Assembly (NCBI GenBank): GCA_001770855.1
Contig: MESE01000002.1
Coordinates: forward strand, 1-35,202
Reading direction: 5' to 3'
Origin: Burkholderiales bacterium RIFCSPLOWO2_02_FULL_57_36
GTDB lineage: Bacteria > Pseudomonadota > Gammaproteobacteria > Burkholderiales > Burkholderiaceae_D
DNA: 35,202 nt
Under the pieces are notes generated by a model, which saw nothing but the letters and a program-made list of their open reading frames with translations, did not search any database and was not told the DNA's origin. The stretch's first letter is position 1, and each line of letters opens with the position of its first letter. Below are positions 8,094-16,707 of the stretch, in pieces. Both the position numbers and the translations under genes were made by a program.

Positions 8094-8585
8094 ATGTCAG
8101 AAGAATATTTGCGGGAGCATTACAAGAAGATGGACATGGATGAATTAGTCGTGCGGGCACGCAATCCGCAGGCATTGGCTCATTCAAGGCAAATGGCACG
8201 CGAGGAGCTGGATCGACGCTATGCTGAGGACGCCATCGATCCTGCGCCTTCGAGCCCCAACGATACAGAGCCAGTGAATAGAGGCGAGGCCTCACGGTTA
8301 GCAGTGCGTACACTTCTCGTGATGTGCGTAATGACGGCATATTTCTTTTACCTCGAACCGAAATACGGTGCTCTTATGGCTGTGTCCACAGCGTTAGGGT
8401 TTGCATTTGTATTTCCGGTGGCAGGTCGGATTATTGGCATTGGCCTTGTCTTACTCAGTATTTGGATAGGCATTGAAATGTTCAGAGCGATGCCTTTGTA
8501 TATTGCTCTAGTGGTGTCCTTGGTTCCCTTAACCGCGTTTGGAATTGGTTTAAATATGGTAGTTGAATCATTTAAGGAAGATTAA
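8094..8585 (+). CDS. Small membrane protein of unknown function (possible former gene cassette)
   Basis: The product is 163 residues. A charged, soluble N-terminal part of about 65 residues (EEYLREHYKKMD, then a Pro/Asp/Glu-rich stretch) is followed by about four hydrophobic segments between residues 68 and 155 (for example TLLVMCVMTAYFFYL and IIGIGLVLLSIWIGIEMF). I do not recognise the family. It probably sits in the inner membrane with the N-terminal domain in the cytoplasm. It starts 14 bases after a GTTRRRY-type core sequence, with almost no leader, and is transcribed away from the integrase relic. That is the geometry of an integron cassette. Base composition is lower in GC than the flanking housekeeping genes. 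No convincing attC was found after the stop. Confidence 0.7.
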   Translation: MSEEYLREHYKKMDMDELVVRARNPQALAHSRQMAREELDRRYAEDAIDPAPSSPNDTEPVNRGEASRLAVRTLLVMCVMTAYFFYLEPKYGALMAVSTALGFAFVFPVAGRIIGIGLVLLSIWIGIEMFRAMPLYIALVVSLVPLTAFGIGLNMVVESFKED

Positions 8586-8968
8586 AGAAAACAGATATTG
8601 CGTTTTTGCTTAACTTGTTATTCACTACTGACGCACCGACGATGCGCCGGTTAATGCAGCGGTGAAGGTGTGGAGAAAGTCCAAAAATGCGATTTTATCG
8701 ATTTTTACCTCTATATAAATCAATGACTCCGGATCGATACCTTGTCGACCTTTCGTTTCTTCCCAAGCTGGCCGAGTAGAGCCTTGGTGATTCGTCATGC
8801 GGTTAATAACGGCAGGGCGCAATAACCGGGTACGCGTCGGTATGTTCGCTTGTACGGTAAGCAGGCAAGGTTTGTTCCGGTCCTGGTTCGATCCTCATGT
8901 TCTTGCGATGGCACCGGAGTATGATGCTGATTTTTCCGCCATTAGGTTCGTTATCCAGAGGAGAACAC
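8586..8968. other. Non-coding stretch between cassette-like gene and rraA
   Basis: This is 383 bases without a convincing gene. A weak imperfect hairpin lies at about 8630-8650 (GACGCA / TGCGCC). A GCTTAAC at 8608-8614 and a GTTAATG at 8650-8656 loosely recall the ends of a degenerate integron attC, but pairing between them is poor. A minus-strand open frame of 65 codons here has no family resemblance. The rraA promoter should be at the right-hand end. Confidence 0.5.
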
Positions 8969-9463
8969 ATGACTTTTGCGACTTGCGATATCTGCGACGC
9001 ACATGAAGACAAACTTGCCATGGGTGCGCTTGCCGTGCTGCCGCTGTTATTCAGATCATTCGGCAAACAACCGGCATTTTCCGGTCCCGCCGCGACACTG
9101 AAGGTGTTCGAGGATAACGTGCTGGTCCGGTCCGCGCTTGAAACTGAAGGTAATGGCCGTGTACTGGTGGTCGATGGCGGCGGTAGCCTGCGTTGTGCTC
9201 TGGTCGGTGGAAATCTCGGCGTGCTGGCTGAAAAAAATGGCTGGGCCGGTATTGTCGTCAACGGCTGCATTCGCGATTCCGAAGAAATCAATGCATGCAA
9301 TATCGGCGTGCGGGCATTGGCCACGCATCCGCAGCGAAGCGTTCGTAAAGGTGTTGGCGACAGCAATATCCAGGTCTCGATTGCCGGGGTTGCGATTCAT
9401 CCGGGCGACTGGATTTATGCCGACGCGGATGGTGTCCTGGTCGCGCGGGAAAAGCTGGCCTGA
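8969..9463 (+). CDS. rraA: RraA-family protein (RNase E inhibitor-like / HMG aldolase family)
   Basis: The product has 164 residues, the usual RraA length. Family marks are [20 protein letters not shown] in the centre, then [14 protein letters not shown], and a C-terminal [13 protein letters not shown]. RraA of E. coli is a trimeric ring that binds and inhibits RNase E. Relatives with the same fold are class II 4-hydroxy-4-methyl-2-oxoglutarate aldolases using the Asp after NGCIR and a divalent metal, and sequence alone does not settle which role applies. The ATG at 8969 was chosen over an in-frame upstream start because AGAGGAG precedes it at good spacing. It is a single-gene unit with the converging transporter gene after it. 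Confidence 0.9.
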   Translation: MTFATCDICDAHEDKLAMGALAVLPLLFRSFGKQPAFSGPAATLKVFEDNVLVRSALETEGNGRVLVVDGGGSLRCALVGGNLGVLAEKNGWAGIVVNGCIRDSEEINACNIGVRALATHPQRSVRKGVGDSNIQVSIAGVAIHPGDWIYADADGVLVAREKLA

Positions 9464-9521
9464 TTCATCGATTGCTTATCTGCCTGGTTGCACCGGCTCC
9501 CGCGGTGCGACCGACGTGAGA

Positions 9522-10589
9522 TCAATGACGGTGGCGATGATGCGTATCCGGATAGTGCGGATGCTTGTGTATCAGAGGTTCGTGTTGATGAAGATGAGTG
9601 TGCGGTTCCTTGCCATCCCATGGAAAGTCATGACTGTGCCGGTGATGTGCATCATGCGTGTGGCCGTGCGCATGCGCCATGCGCTCATGCTCGTGTTGAT
9701 GGGCATGTTTCTCGGTCAGGTGCAGCCAGATGCCCACAGCCATCAAAATCGCCGCGGCCCAGAATAGCGCGGTAGGAATTTCACCGAGCATCAACACTGA
9801 AATCGCAACGCCGGCAAACGGCGCCATCGAAAAATAGGCGCCGGTTCTGGCCGTGCCCAGATGGCACAATGCCATCACGAATAACACCAGGCTAAGACCG
9901 TAACCGCAGAAGCCGACAATCGCCGCAATCGCGGCATTAGTGAGCGCCGGCATTGGCGAATCCAGCCACCACGCGATGGAGAGGTTGACGGTGCCCGCCG
10001 CCAAGCCCTTGATCGCGGCGATCTGGACCGCATCGCCGGCCGATATCCTGCGGGTCAGGTTATTGTCGATTGCCCAGCACAGGCATGCGGCTGCGATGTA
10101 CGCCGCGCCCCATGGTACGGCGAGCGTTTGCCCGCTCGGTGCGCTTTGTTCCCATGACAGCAATATTCCGGCGGCTACAATCAATGCCATTCCGAAAAAT
10201 ATGCGCCGATCGAATTGTTCATGAAACACGAACCATGCAAGCAGTGCGGTCAGCACGACTTCCAGGTTGACCAGCAAGGACGCGGTCGATGCCGGCGTGC
10301 GGCTCAGCCCGGTCATCAGCAAGACCGGGGCGATCATGCCGCCCAATATGACGGCGCCGGCCAGCCATGGCAAATCCGGAGCGGTCAACGTCGCGCTGCC
10401 GGTTGCGGGCTTGCGTAAAAGCGTGCGCAGGATCATCCACAAGCCCAAGCCGATGCCGCTGCCGAGATAAAGCAAACCCGCCAACGTAAGGGGCGCCGTT
10501 TGTCCAACCAGCAGCTTGGCGAATGGCGTGCTGGCGCCGAACAGGACCGCCGCCGACAAGGCGTAGGTTATGCCGGTATTGATCTGCAT
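9522..10589 (-). CDS. EamA/DMT-family transporter with histidine-rich C-terminal tail
   Basis: The product is 355 residues. Residues 1 to about 295 form ten hydrophobic helices arranged as two EamA repeats, typical of drug/metabolite transporters of the inner membrane. The last 60 or so residues are a soluble tail holding 23 histidines, often spaced His-x-His (for example HAHGHTHDAHHRHSH and HKHPHYPDTHHRHRH), with Asp and Glu between. Such a tail should bind Ni, Zn, Cu or Co and may sense or buffer metal, or help export. This is inference; the substrate of this branch is not known to me. The ATG at 10589 is preceded by AGGAG at normal spacing, so it was preferred to an upstream in-frame start. 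The gene converges on rraA and diverges from aceA. Confidence 0.87.
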   Translation of the reverse strand: MQINTGITYALSAAVLFGASTPFAKLLVGQTAPLTLAGLLYLGSGIGLGLWMILRTLLRKPATGSATLTAPDLPWLAGAVILGGMIAPVLLMTGLSRTPASTASLLVNLEVVLTALLAWFVFHEQFDRRIFFGMALIVAAGILLSWEQSAPSGQTLAVPWGAAYIAAACLCWAIDNNLTRRISAGDAVQIAAIKGLAAGTVNLSIAWWLDSPMPALTNAAIAAIVGFCGYGLSLVLFVMALCHLGTARTGAYFSMAPFAGVAISVLMLGEIPTALFWAAAILMAVGIWLHLTEKHAHQHEHERMAHAHGHTHDAHHRHSHDFPWDGKEPHTHLHQHEPLIHKHPHYPDTHHRHRH

Positions 10590-10974
10590 GAAAACGCTCC
10601 TTTTTCCGTGGCGCCGCCGCCAGACATTTTGCGCCATCGTTGGCTTGTTGAATATTCAACGGTGCCGTATAGGAAAGAAATTCGTAAAAACCACTCGCCC
10701 CTGAACTTACCGAAAAAAACATATCTGAGATCAATTTTTCACGAAACGAAAGCGTGTTTCCGCATTATGAAAAACGCTGATGCATAGCATCAAAAAAATG
10801 TTTCATAAAAAGAAATGTTATGTCGCATCGCGAAATTAAAATTCTAACTAATTGATATATAAACGTTTTTATTAAGTTATATGTCTTATATAAGACTGTG
10901 ATGCTTCGCAAAAAATCGCATATCATTTATTCATCGGATCCATTTCAACTATTGTTAATTTCAGGAGAGTCACA
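10590..10974. promoter_or_regulatory. Divergent control region between EamA transporter gene and aceA
   Basis: This 385-bp AT-rich region holds no convincing gene. It includes a palindrome at 10883-10896, several short A- and T-tracts, and the aceA ribosome site AGGAGAG at 10963-10969. TATCAT at 10921-10926 may be a -10 box for aceA, without a clear -35 partner, as is common for activator-dependent promoters. Confidence 0.55.
10883..10896. promoter_or_regulatory. 14-bp perfect palindrome, candidate operator upstream of aceA
   Basis: GTCTTATATAAGAC is its own reverse complement and lies 78 bases before the aceA start codon. Its length and two-fold symmetry suit a dimeric repressor or activator, for example of the GntR type. 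The regulator is not encoded nearby, so the assignment is inference. Confidence 0.55.
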
Positions 10975-12273
10975 ATGGCAACTCGTGAACAGCAAATTCA
11001 GGCATTGGCCAAAGATTGGGCCGAAAATCCGCGCTGGAAAGGCATCAAGCGCAACTACACCCCGGAAGACGTGGTCCGCTTGCGCGGTTCGGTACAGATT
11101 GAGCATACGCTTGCGCAGCGCGGTGCGGACAAGCTTTGGAACTTGGTCAATAACGAGCCGTTCGTCAATGCGTTGGGCGCACTGACCGGCAATCAGGCCA
11201 TGCAGCAAGTCAAGGCTGGTCTGAAAGCGATCTACCTGTCCGGCTGGCAAGTCGCCGGCGATGCCAACCTGGCTGGTGAAATGTATCCGGACCAATCGCT
11301 GTACCCGGCCAATTCGGTGCCGATGGTCGTCAAGCGCATCAACAACACGTTCCAGCGCGCCGACCAGATCCAATGGTCCGAAGGCAAGAACGATATCGAC
11401 TATTTCGCGCCGATCGTGGCTGACGCGGAAGCCGGTTTCGGCGGCGTGCTGAATGCCTACGAACTGATGAAATCGATGATCGACGCGGGCGCCGCGGGCG
11501 TTCACTTCGAAGACCAATTGGCTTCCGTGAAGAAGTGCGGCCACATGGGCGGCAAGGTTTTGGTTCCGACCCGCGAAGCGGTCGAGAAGCTGAATGCAGC
11601 GCGTCTGGCCGCCGACGTTTCCGGCACCACCACGCTGGTGATTGCACGTACCGATGCGGAAGCCGCCGATCTGTTGACCTCCGACGTGGATGCCAACGAC
11701 CAGCCGTTCCTGACCGGTGAGCGCACCGTTGAAGGCTTCTACAAAACCAAGCCAGGCATCGACCAGGCGATCTCTCGCGGTCTGGCATACGCTGACTACG
11801 CTGACTTGGTGTGGTGCGAAACCGGCAAGCCGGATCTGATTTTTGCAAAGAGATTTGCTGAAGCGATCCATGCCAAGTTCCCGGGAAAAATGTTGGCATA
11901 CAACTGCTCGCCATCATTCAACTGGAAGAAGAATCTGGACGATGCCACCATCGCCAAATTCCAGAAAGAACTCGGCGCTATGGGTTACAAGTTCCAGTTC
12001 ATCACGCTGGCAGGTTTCCATTCGCTGAACTACTCGATGTTCAACCTGGCTCACGGCTATGCACGCAACCAAATGTCCGCGTTCGTCGAGTTGCAGGAAG
12101 CCGAATTCGCCGCTGCAGAAAAAGGCTTCACCGCCGTCAAGCATCAGCGCGAAGTCGGTACCGGCTACTTCGATGCAGTGACCCAGGCAATTCAGCAAGG
12201 CCAGTCGTCGACCACCGCATTGCACGGTTCGACAGAAGATGAGCAATTTTTCGACGCTAAAAAAGTGGCATAA
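10975..12273 (+). CDS. aceA: Isocitrate lyase
   Basis: The product is 432 residues, the normal length for the short bacterial form. It cleaves isocitrate to glyoxylate and succinate, the first step of the glyoxylate bypass, in the cytoplasm. The active-site loop KKCGHMGGK (residues 186-194, catalytic Cys188) is present. Other family stretches are [27 protein letters not shown] and [20 protein letters not shown] sits 5 bases before the ATG. It stands alone, with a palindromic candidate operator upstream and a strong intrinsic terminator 65 bases after the stop. Malate synthase is not in the window. Expression is likely switched by growth on acetate, fatty acids or similar C2 sources, as is usual for this enzyme. 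Confidence 0.98.
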   Translation: MATREQQIQALAKDWAENPRWKGIKRNYTPEDVVRLRGSVQIEHTLAQRGADKLWNLVNNEPFVNALGALTGNQAMQQVKAGLKAIYLSGWQVAGDANLAGEMYPDQSLYPANSVPMVVKRINNTFQRADQIQWSEGKNDIDYFAPIVADAEAGFGGVLNAYELMKSMIDAGAAGVHFEDQLASVKKCGHMGGKVLVPTREAVEKLNAARLAADVSGTTTLVIARTDAEAADLLTSDVDANDQPFLTGERTVEGFYKTKPGIDQAISRGLAYADYADLVWCETGKPDLIFAKRFAEAIHAKFPGKMLAYNCSPSFNWKKNLDDATIAKFQKELGAMGYKFQFITLAGFHSLNYSMFNLAHGYARNQMSAFVELQEAEFAAAEKGFTAVKHQREVGTGYFDAVTQAIQQGQSSTTALHGSTEDEQFFDAKKVA

Positions 12274-12337
12274 TCAGCACGTGATCGATTGGCGCCAAGT
12301 CAAGGGGTGGAGGAGACGCTTCCCCTGAAGAAGAGAA

Positions 12338-12368
12338 AAGCCGCACCTCACAAGGGTGCGGCTTTTTT
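12338..12368 (+). terminator. Rho-independent terminator of aceA
   Basis: AAGCCGCACC (12338-12347) pairs perfectly with GGTGCGGCTT (12355-12364) around a 7-base loop, and six T residues follow from the end of the stem (12363-12368). It is a strong intrinsic terminator placed 65 bases after aceA. Confidence 0.93.
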
Positions 12369-12601
12369 ATGCCCGATATATTCAATTCCAAATCTCGCCG
12401 GTGTTTCCGGGAAGCCGACAGTCGGGTAAACATAGCCGCCGGTTCGGGCCAATGTCGGAAGAACCACCACGCAAAAGCAACATCCGCACTCGCGCACGGA
12501 TATCCGGATGAGGCGCATCGGAATGAACAATCGTGCCGGGAGCGTGGCGGAGTTGTTAAAATGGATGCCTTCTTAAATTTTCATCACGTTAGACATTCCC
12601 T
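12369..12601. other. Intergenic region upstream of rlmJ
   Basis: These 233 bases lie between the aceA terminator and rlmJ. Short open frames are present but have no ribosome site or similarity. The right end is AT-rich (12553-12590) and probably holds the rlmJ promoter. I see nothing else here. Confidence 0.5.
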
Positions 12602-13519
12602 ATGCTGAGTTATCGCCACGCATTTCACGCGGGCAATCATGCCGATGTACTCAAGCATGTTGTGACCATCCAGTTGTTGCAATACCTGAATCAAAAGGAT
12701 GCGCCGTACATGTACATCGATACACATGCCGGCGCCGGCGTGTATGCCCTTGAAGGAGCATATGCCGCCAAGAATGCCGAATATGAAACCGGTATCAGTC
12801 CGCTATGGGGGCGCAAGGATTTGCCTGCGCCGCTGGCCGAGTATTTACAACTTGTAAAGGAAATGAACCCGAGCGGCAAGTTGCGCTATTACCCGGGGTC
12901 ACCCTATTGCGCCGAAAAAATCATGCGTGACCAGGATCGCTTGCGTTTGTTTGAAATGCATCCGAGCGAGACCAAGATTCTGGAAGAAAATTTTCGCAAG
13001 CTTGAAGCACATGCCGCTGCGCAAGGGCAGCGTTCAAGCGTGCGCGGCAAACGAGTGATCGTGCAGCGAGGCAACGGCTTCGTCGGCTTGAAAGCGTTGC
13101 TGCCGCCGCCATCGCGCCGGGGTTTGATATTGATCGATCCGTCCTATGAAGACAAGAGCGATTATCGAAGCGTGAAAGATACGCTGGAAGATGCGCTCAA
13201 GCGTTTCGCAACCGGCACCTACGCGGTCTGGTACCCGGTTTTGCAGCGGATGGAGTCGCGCCAGCTACCCGACAAACTGAAGCGGCTGACCGCCAACGGC
13301 TGGCTCAACGTTACCTTGTCGATCAGTACGCCGTCGCCCGATGGCTTCGGACTGCACAGCAGCGGCATGTTCGTGCTCAATCCGCCCTGGACTCTGGAGC
13401 CGATGCTGCGGGAATTGATGCCTTATCTGGTCAAGGTGCTGGGGCGTGATGCCGGCGCGGGTTTCACGCTGGAGTCGGGCCAGACTGTTGCGACATTCAC
13501 AGGTGTGCGCAGGGTTTGA
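12602..13519 (+). CDS. rlmJ: 23S rRNA (adenine(2030)-N6)-methyltransferase RlmJ
   Basis: The product is 305 residues, slightly longer than the roughly 280 of the E. coli enzyme. The start MLSYRHAFHAGNHADVLKH is the hallmark of RlmJ (YhiR). The SAM-binding region includes YIDTHAGAGVY, and the N6-adenine methyltransferase motif IV appears as DPSYEDK (from residue 179), a variant of DPPY that is standard in this family. RlmJ methylates A2030 of 23S rRNA before ribosome assembly. In some bacteria the family is linked to use of extracellular DNA as a nutrient, but the rRNA role is the proven one. The gene is followed by greB after 52 bp on the same strand. Confidence 0.96.
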   Translation: MLSYRHAFHAGNHADVLKHVVTIQLLQYLNQKDAPYMYIDTHAGAGVYALEGAYAAKNAEYETGISPLWGRKDLPAPLAEYLQLVKEMNPSGKLRYYPGSPYCAEKIMRDQDRLRLFEMHPSETKILEENFRKLEAHAAAQGQRSSVRGKRVIVQRGNGFVGLKALLPPPSRRGLILIDPSYEDKSDYRSVKDTLEDALKRFATGTYAVWYPVLQRMESRQLPDKLKRLTANGWLNVTLSISTPSPDGFGLHSSGMFVLNPPWTLEPMLRELMPYLVKVLGRDAGAGFTLESGQTVATFTGVRRV

Positions 13520-13571
13520 ACCGCAGTTCGACAACGATTGGCATTTGAGTACTCATCGCTAGAATTTATAA

Positions 13572-14129
13572 ATGAACAAGGCTTTTGTCAAAGAGACGGA
13601 TGACGATGACGACCTAGACGGGGTCGAGTCGCCGATCCCTGCCGGAACGAAAAACTACATTACGCCGGCCGGATATCAACGCATCAAGGAAGAATTGCTG
13701 CAGTTGATCGATGTCGATCGGCCCGAAGTGGTGCGCATCGTGCATTGGGCGGCATCGAATGGCGATCGATCGGAAAACGGCGACTATATTTACGGCAAGC
13801 GGCGCCTGCGGGAAATCGATCGCAGGATTCGATTTCTGACCAAACGCATGGACGCGGCCGAAGTGGTGGATCCAAGCGCGCATCACGGCAGTGATCAGGT
13901 ATTTTTCGGCGCCACGGTAACCTATGAAAATCACGCACGCGAACAGCATACGGTGACGATCGTCGGAATCGATGAAATCGATCCATTGAACGGAAAAATC
14001 AGTTGGGTTTCACCGGTAGCACGGGCGTTGACCAAGGCGCACGAGGGCGATTCGATCACTTTGCAAACTCCCGCCGGCATGGAAGAGCTTGAAATCATCG
14101 AGGTGCGCTATCCATCGCCGGTGTGCTGA
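13572..14129 (+). CDS. greB: Transcription elongation factor GreB
   Basis: The product is 185 residues. It has an N-terminal coiled coil carrying the acidic tip (NGDRSENGDYIYGKRRLREID) and a C-terminal FKBP-like domain (SWVSPVARALTKAHEGDS). GreB enters the RNA polymerase secondary channel and stimulates cleavage of backtracked transcripts. It is GreB rather than GreA because of the basic, longer coiled-coil stretch (GKRRLREIDRRIRFLTKRM). Unusually, residues 8-20 before the domain are an acidic extension (ETDDDDDLDG). No clear Shine-Dalgarno sequence precedes the ATG. It converges on spoT with a hairpin in the gap. Confidence 0.95.
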   Translation: MNKAFVKETDDDDDLDGVESPIPAGTKNYITPAGYQRIKEELLQLIDVDRPEVVRIVHWAASNGDRSENGDYIYGKRRLREIDRRIRFLTKRMDAAEVVDPSAHHGSDQVFFGATVTYENHAREQHTVTIVGIDEIDPLNGKISWVSPVARALTKAHEGDSITLQTPAGMEELEIIEVRYPSPVC

Positions 14130-14148
14130 TCCGGCTTTCCGGCCGGAT
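14129..14148. terminator. Hairpin between convergent greB and spoT
   Basis: ATCCGGC (14129-14135) pairs with GCCGGAT (14142-14148) around a 6-base loop, directly after the greB stop and 15 bases from the spoT stop. There is no T-run on either side, so it may be a weak bidirectional terminator or only an RNA 3'-end stabiliser. Confidence 0.45.
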
Positions 14149-14162
14149 TCAAGGGGAACTGC

Positions 14163-16433
14163 TTAACTGCGTTCGCGCAGTATGCGAGCAACGCTTGGAA
14201 TTTGCCGCACATTGCGCATCAGTCGCGCCAGGTGAATTCGATCTTCCACCTGGATCGTGAAGCGCAACTGCGTCATCAGATGGTCCTTGTCGTCATCCAT
14301 GCCGACATAAGTGATATTGGCATCCGACTCGCCGATCTCGGCAGCAACCCGCGCCAATACGCCTTTTTCATTGTGGACCAGCACCTTGATGCGGCAATCG
14401 AAGCGGCGGTTCAAATCGGTTCCCCACATGACTTCGATCCATCGCTCAGGCTCTTTCGAACGCTGACGTTTCGCATTGTCGCAATCTGCCGCATGCACAA
14501 TGAGTCCCTGGTCGCGCCGCAAATGCCCGATCATGCTGTCGCCCGGAAGCGGCAGGCAGCACGGCGCAAGCTGGACGGCAACGCCTTCATTCCCGTGAAT
14601 CGTGACCGGGTCTGCTTTCCCCGGCGTCGATTCGCCGTCATGGTGGATCAACGGCGCCAATATATCGTTTTCGACCAGGCCGAAAATATGCCGTGCGACC
14701 AGCGCGGCCATGCGTTTTCCGATGCCGATATCAGCATACAGTTCATCGAGCGATTTTGCGCTCGATTCGTTGAGGAGACGATCGGCAAGCGGCGCAGGTA
14801 TGGTCGGACTGATGTTCAGCGCGATCAAGGCTTGCGCGAGCAAATGCTGTCCGAGTTCGATCGATTCATGCAGATTGATCGTGCGCAGATAGTGCCGGAT
14901 TGCGGAACGCGCTTTCCCGGTGCGTACGAAGGTAAGCCAGGTCGGGCTGGGCCGCGAGGTCGTTGAAGTGACGATTTCCACGATGTCGCCATTGCGCAGT
15001 TCTGCGCGCAGCGGTACATGCTCGTGATTGATTTTTGCCGCGATGGCCTGGTCGCCGATATCGGTATGAATCGTGTACGCAAAATCGAGGGCGGTTGCGC
15101 CGCGCGGCAGCGCGATGATGGTGGACTTGGGTGTGAATACATACACGGAGTCGGGGAACAGGTCGATTTTCACATGTTCCAGAAATTCCGCGGAGTCGCC
15201 GGTTTGCTTCTGGATATCCAGCAGCGATTGCAGCCATGTGTGGGTGCGTTGCTGCAAATCGGTCAGCGTGCCGTCTTTTTCCTTGTACAACCAGTGTGCC
15301 GCGACGCCGGATTCGGCAACATGATGCATTTGCTCGGTGCGGATCTGGAATTCGACTGGTGTTCCGTACGGTCCGATCAAGGTGGTATGCAGCGATTGAT
15401 AACCGTTCAGTTTGGGAATCGCAATGTAATCCTTGAACTTGCCCGGCATCGGTTTGTAGAGCGCATGCAGGGTTCCCAAAGCGACATAGCAGCTTGCAAA
15501 ACTGTCGACGACAATCCTGAAGCCGTACACGTCCAGAACTTGAGAAAACGACAATTGCTTGTTGCGCATCTTGCGATAGATGCCGAACAGGGTTTTTTCA
15601 CGGCCGTAGACTTGCGCCTGGATGCCGTTTCCGGCGAGAGTGCTTTTGACCGCGTCCAGAATTTTACTGACGACTTCACGCCGGTTGCCGCGCGCGGCTT
15701 TGACTGCCTTGGCCAGCGTCCTGTAACGGAGCGGATAGATATGGGAAAACGCGAGATCCTGCAGTTCGCGATAAGTATTGTTCAGTCCGAGACGGTGCGC
15801 GATCGGCACATAGACTTCCATCGTCTCTCTGGCGATTCGGTGCTGCTTGCTCGCATCCATGACCCCGAGCGTGCGCATGTTATGCAGGCGATCCGCGAGC
15901 TTGATCAGTATGACGCGCACGTCACGAGCCATTGCCAACAGCATTTTGCGGAAGTTTTCGGCCTGTACCTCGACCTGGCTTTGGAATTCAAGCTTGTCCA
16001 GCTTGGACAAGCCGTCGACCAGCGTTGCCACAGGCGCGCCAAAACGCTCGATCAGTTCATCCTTTTCCACGTCCTGATCTTCCATCAGGTCATGCAAAAG
16101 GGCCGCCATGATCGCTTGAGCATCAAGCTTCCAATCCGCGCAAATTTCGGCTACCGCAATCGGGTGCGAAATGTACGGCTCGCCCGATTTCCGCATCTGG
16201 CCCAGATGCTTTTCATCCGAAAAACGATATGCTTCCTTGACCTTTTTGAGCTCTGAAGGCGTCAGGTATTCGGCAAGCTTTTCGGATAGCAGGGTGACAG
16301 AGGCGACACCCACGGTATTCGGGGGTGCCGGAGCGGTCGAGTTTGATTTTTTTTTGGAAGCCGAGCGCTCGGATGCCGCTCGTTTTTTGCTAGGAGCCGC
16401 TGATAACGTCAAATCTGTCGGTGTTAGGTCCAT
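14163..16433 (-). CDS. spoT: Bifunctional (p)ppGpp synthetase/hydrolase SpoT
   Basis: The product is 756 residues, a full-length Rel/Spo protein. A low-complexity Lys/Ser/Ala-rich extension (about 1-45) precedes the HD hydrolase domain, with His90, His114-Asp115 and Glu118-Asp119. The synthetase domain follows (YGREKTLFGIYRKM; VYGFRIVV; KLNGYQSLHTTLIGPYG). Then come TGS (VFTPKSTIIALPRGATALDFAY), the helical and Cys-containing region (QLAPCCLPLPGD) and a C-terminal ACT domain (about 680-756). The hydrolase motif is intact, so it can degrade ppGpp; synthetase motifs are also conserved. It lies 49 bp behind rpoZ in the order gmk-rpoZ-spoT, as in many proteobacteria. This links ppGpp control to the RNA polymerase subunit at the ppGpp binding site and to GMP kinase. 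Confidence 0.96.
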   Translation of the reverse strand: MDLTPTDLTLSAAPSKKRAASERSASKKKSNSTAPAPPNTVGVASVTLLSEKLAEYLTPSELKKVKEAYRFSDEKHLGQMRKSGEPYISHPIAVAEICADWKLDAQAIMAALLHDLMEDQDVEKDELIERFGAPVATLVDGLSKLDKLEFQSQVEVQAENFRKMLLAMARDVRVILIKLADRLHNMRTLGVMDASKQHRIARETMEVYVPIAHRLGLNNTYRELQDLAFSHIYPLRYRTLAKAVKAARGNRREVVSKILDAVKSTLAGNGIQAQVYGREKTLFGIYRKMRNKQLSFSQVLDVYGFRIVVDSFASCYVALGTLHALYKPMPGKFKDYIAIPKLNGYQSLHTTLIGPYGTPVEFQIRTEQMHHVAESGVAAHWLYKEKDGTLTDLQQRTHTWLQSLLDIQKQTGDSAEFLEHVKIDLFPDSVYVFTPKSTIIALPRGATALDFAYTIHTDIGDQAIAAKINHEHVPLRAELRNGDIVEIVTSTTSRPSPTWLTFVRTGKARSAIRHYLRTINLHESIELGQHLLAQALIALNISPTIPAPLADRLLNESSAKSLDELYADIGIGKRMAALVARHIFGLVENDILAPLIHHDGESTPGKADPVTIHGNEGVAVQLAPCCLPLPGDSMIGHLRRDQGLIVHAADCDNAKRQRSKEPERWIEVMWGTDLNRRFDCRIKVLVHNEKGVLARVAAEIGESDANITYVGMDDDKDHLMTQLRFTIQVEDRIHLARLMRNVRQIPSVARILRERS

Positions 16434-16482
16434 ACAGGATAGATATCAGCCGCATGATGGGCATGTCAACTATTATCAGCGA

Positions 16483-16686
16483 TTAAACAGGGACTTTTTT
16501 CAGCATCTCGATGCCGACTTTGCCGGCAGCAATTTCACGCAAAGCGATCACGGTCGGCTTGTCCTTGGCGTCAACCTTCGGTGTATGTCCTTGCAACAGT
16601 TGCCGGGCGCGATAAGTTGCCGCCAAGGTGAGCTGGAAGCGATTCGGAATTTGTTTCAAACAGTCTTCAACGGTAATGCGGGCCAT
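16483..16686 (-). CDS. rpoZ: RNA polymerase omega subunit
   Basis: The product is 67 residues, the typical betaproteobacterial length. It begins [20 protein letters not shown] and has the helix with [11 protein letters not shown] that packs on the beta-prime subunit, followed by [14 protein letters not shown]. Omega helps fold and hold beta-prime and forms part of ppGpp binding site 1. AGGAG lies about 7 bases before the ATG. It is 21 bp behind gmk and 49 bp ahead of spoT, almost certainly in one transcript. Confidence 0.97.
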   Translation of the reverse strand: MARITVEDCLKQIPNRFQLTLAATYRARQLLQGHTPKVDAKDKPTVIALREIAAGKVGIEMLKKVPV

Positions 16687-16707
16687 ACGTGCTCCTAAAA
16701 TACTGTG

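Noticed and set aside
8608..8656. Possible integron attC after the 8094 gene
   Set aside because: GCTTAAC and GTTAATG resemble the outer boxes, but the second breaks the GTTRRRY rule, the distance is short and the inner arms pair poorly. It is kept only as a weak hint.
8625..8822. 65-codon frame on the minus strand
   Set aside because: No ribosome site or similarity. It overlaps the region of hairpins after the cassette-like gene.
10945..11871. 308-codon open frame on the minus strand
   Set aside because: It is antisense to aceA, which is certain. The peptide is an antisense shadow.
15018..16256. 412-codon open frame on the plus strand
   Set aside because: It is antisense to spoT, which has all family motifs. 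The translated peptide has no recognisable fold or ribosome site.
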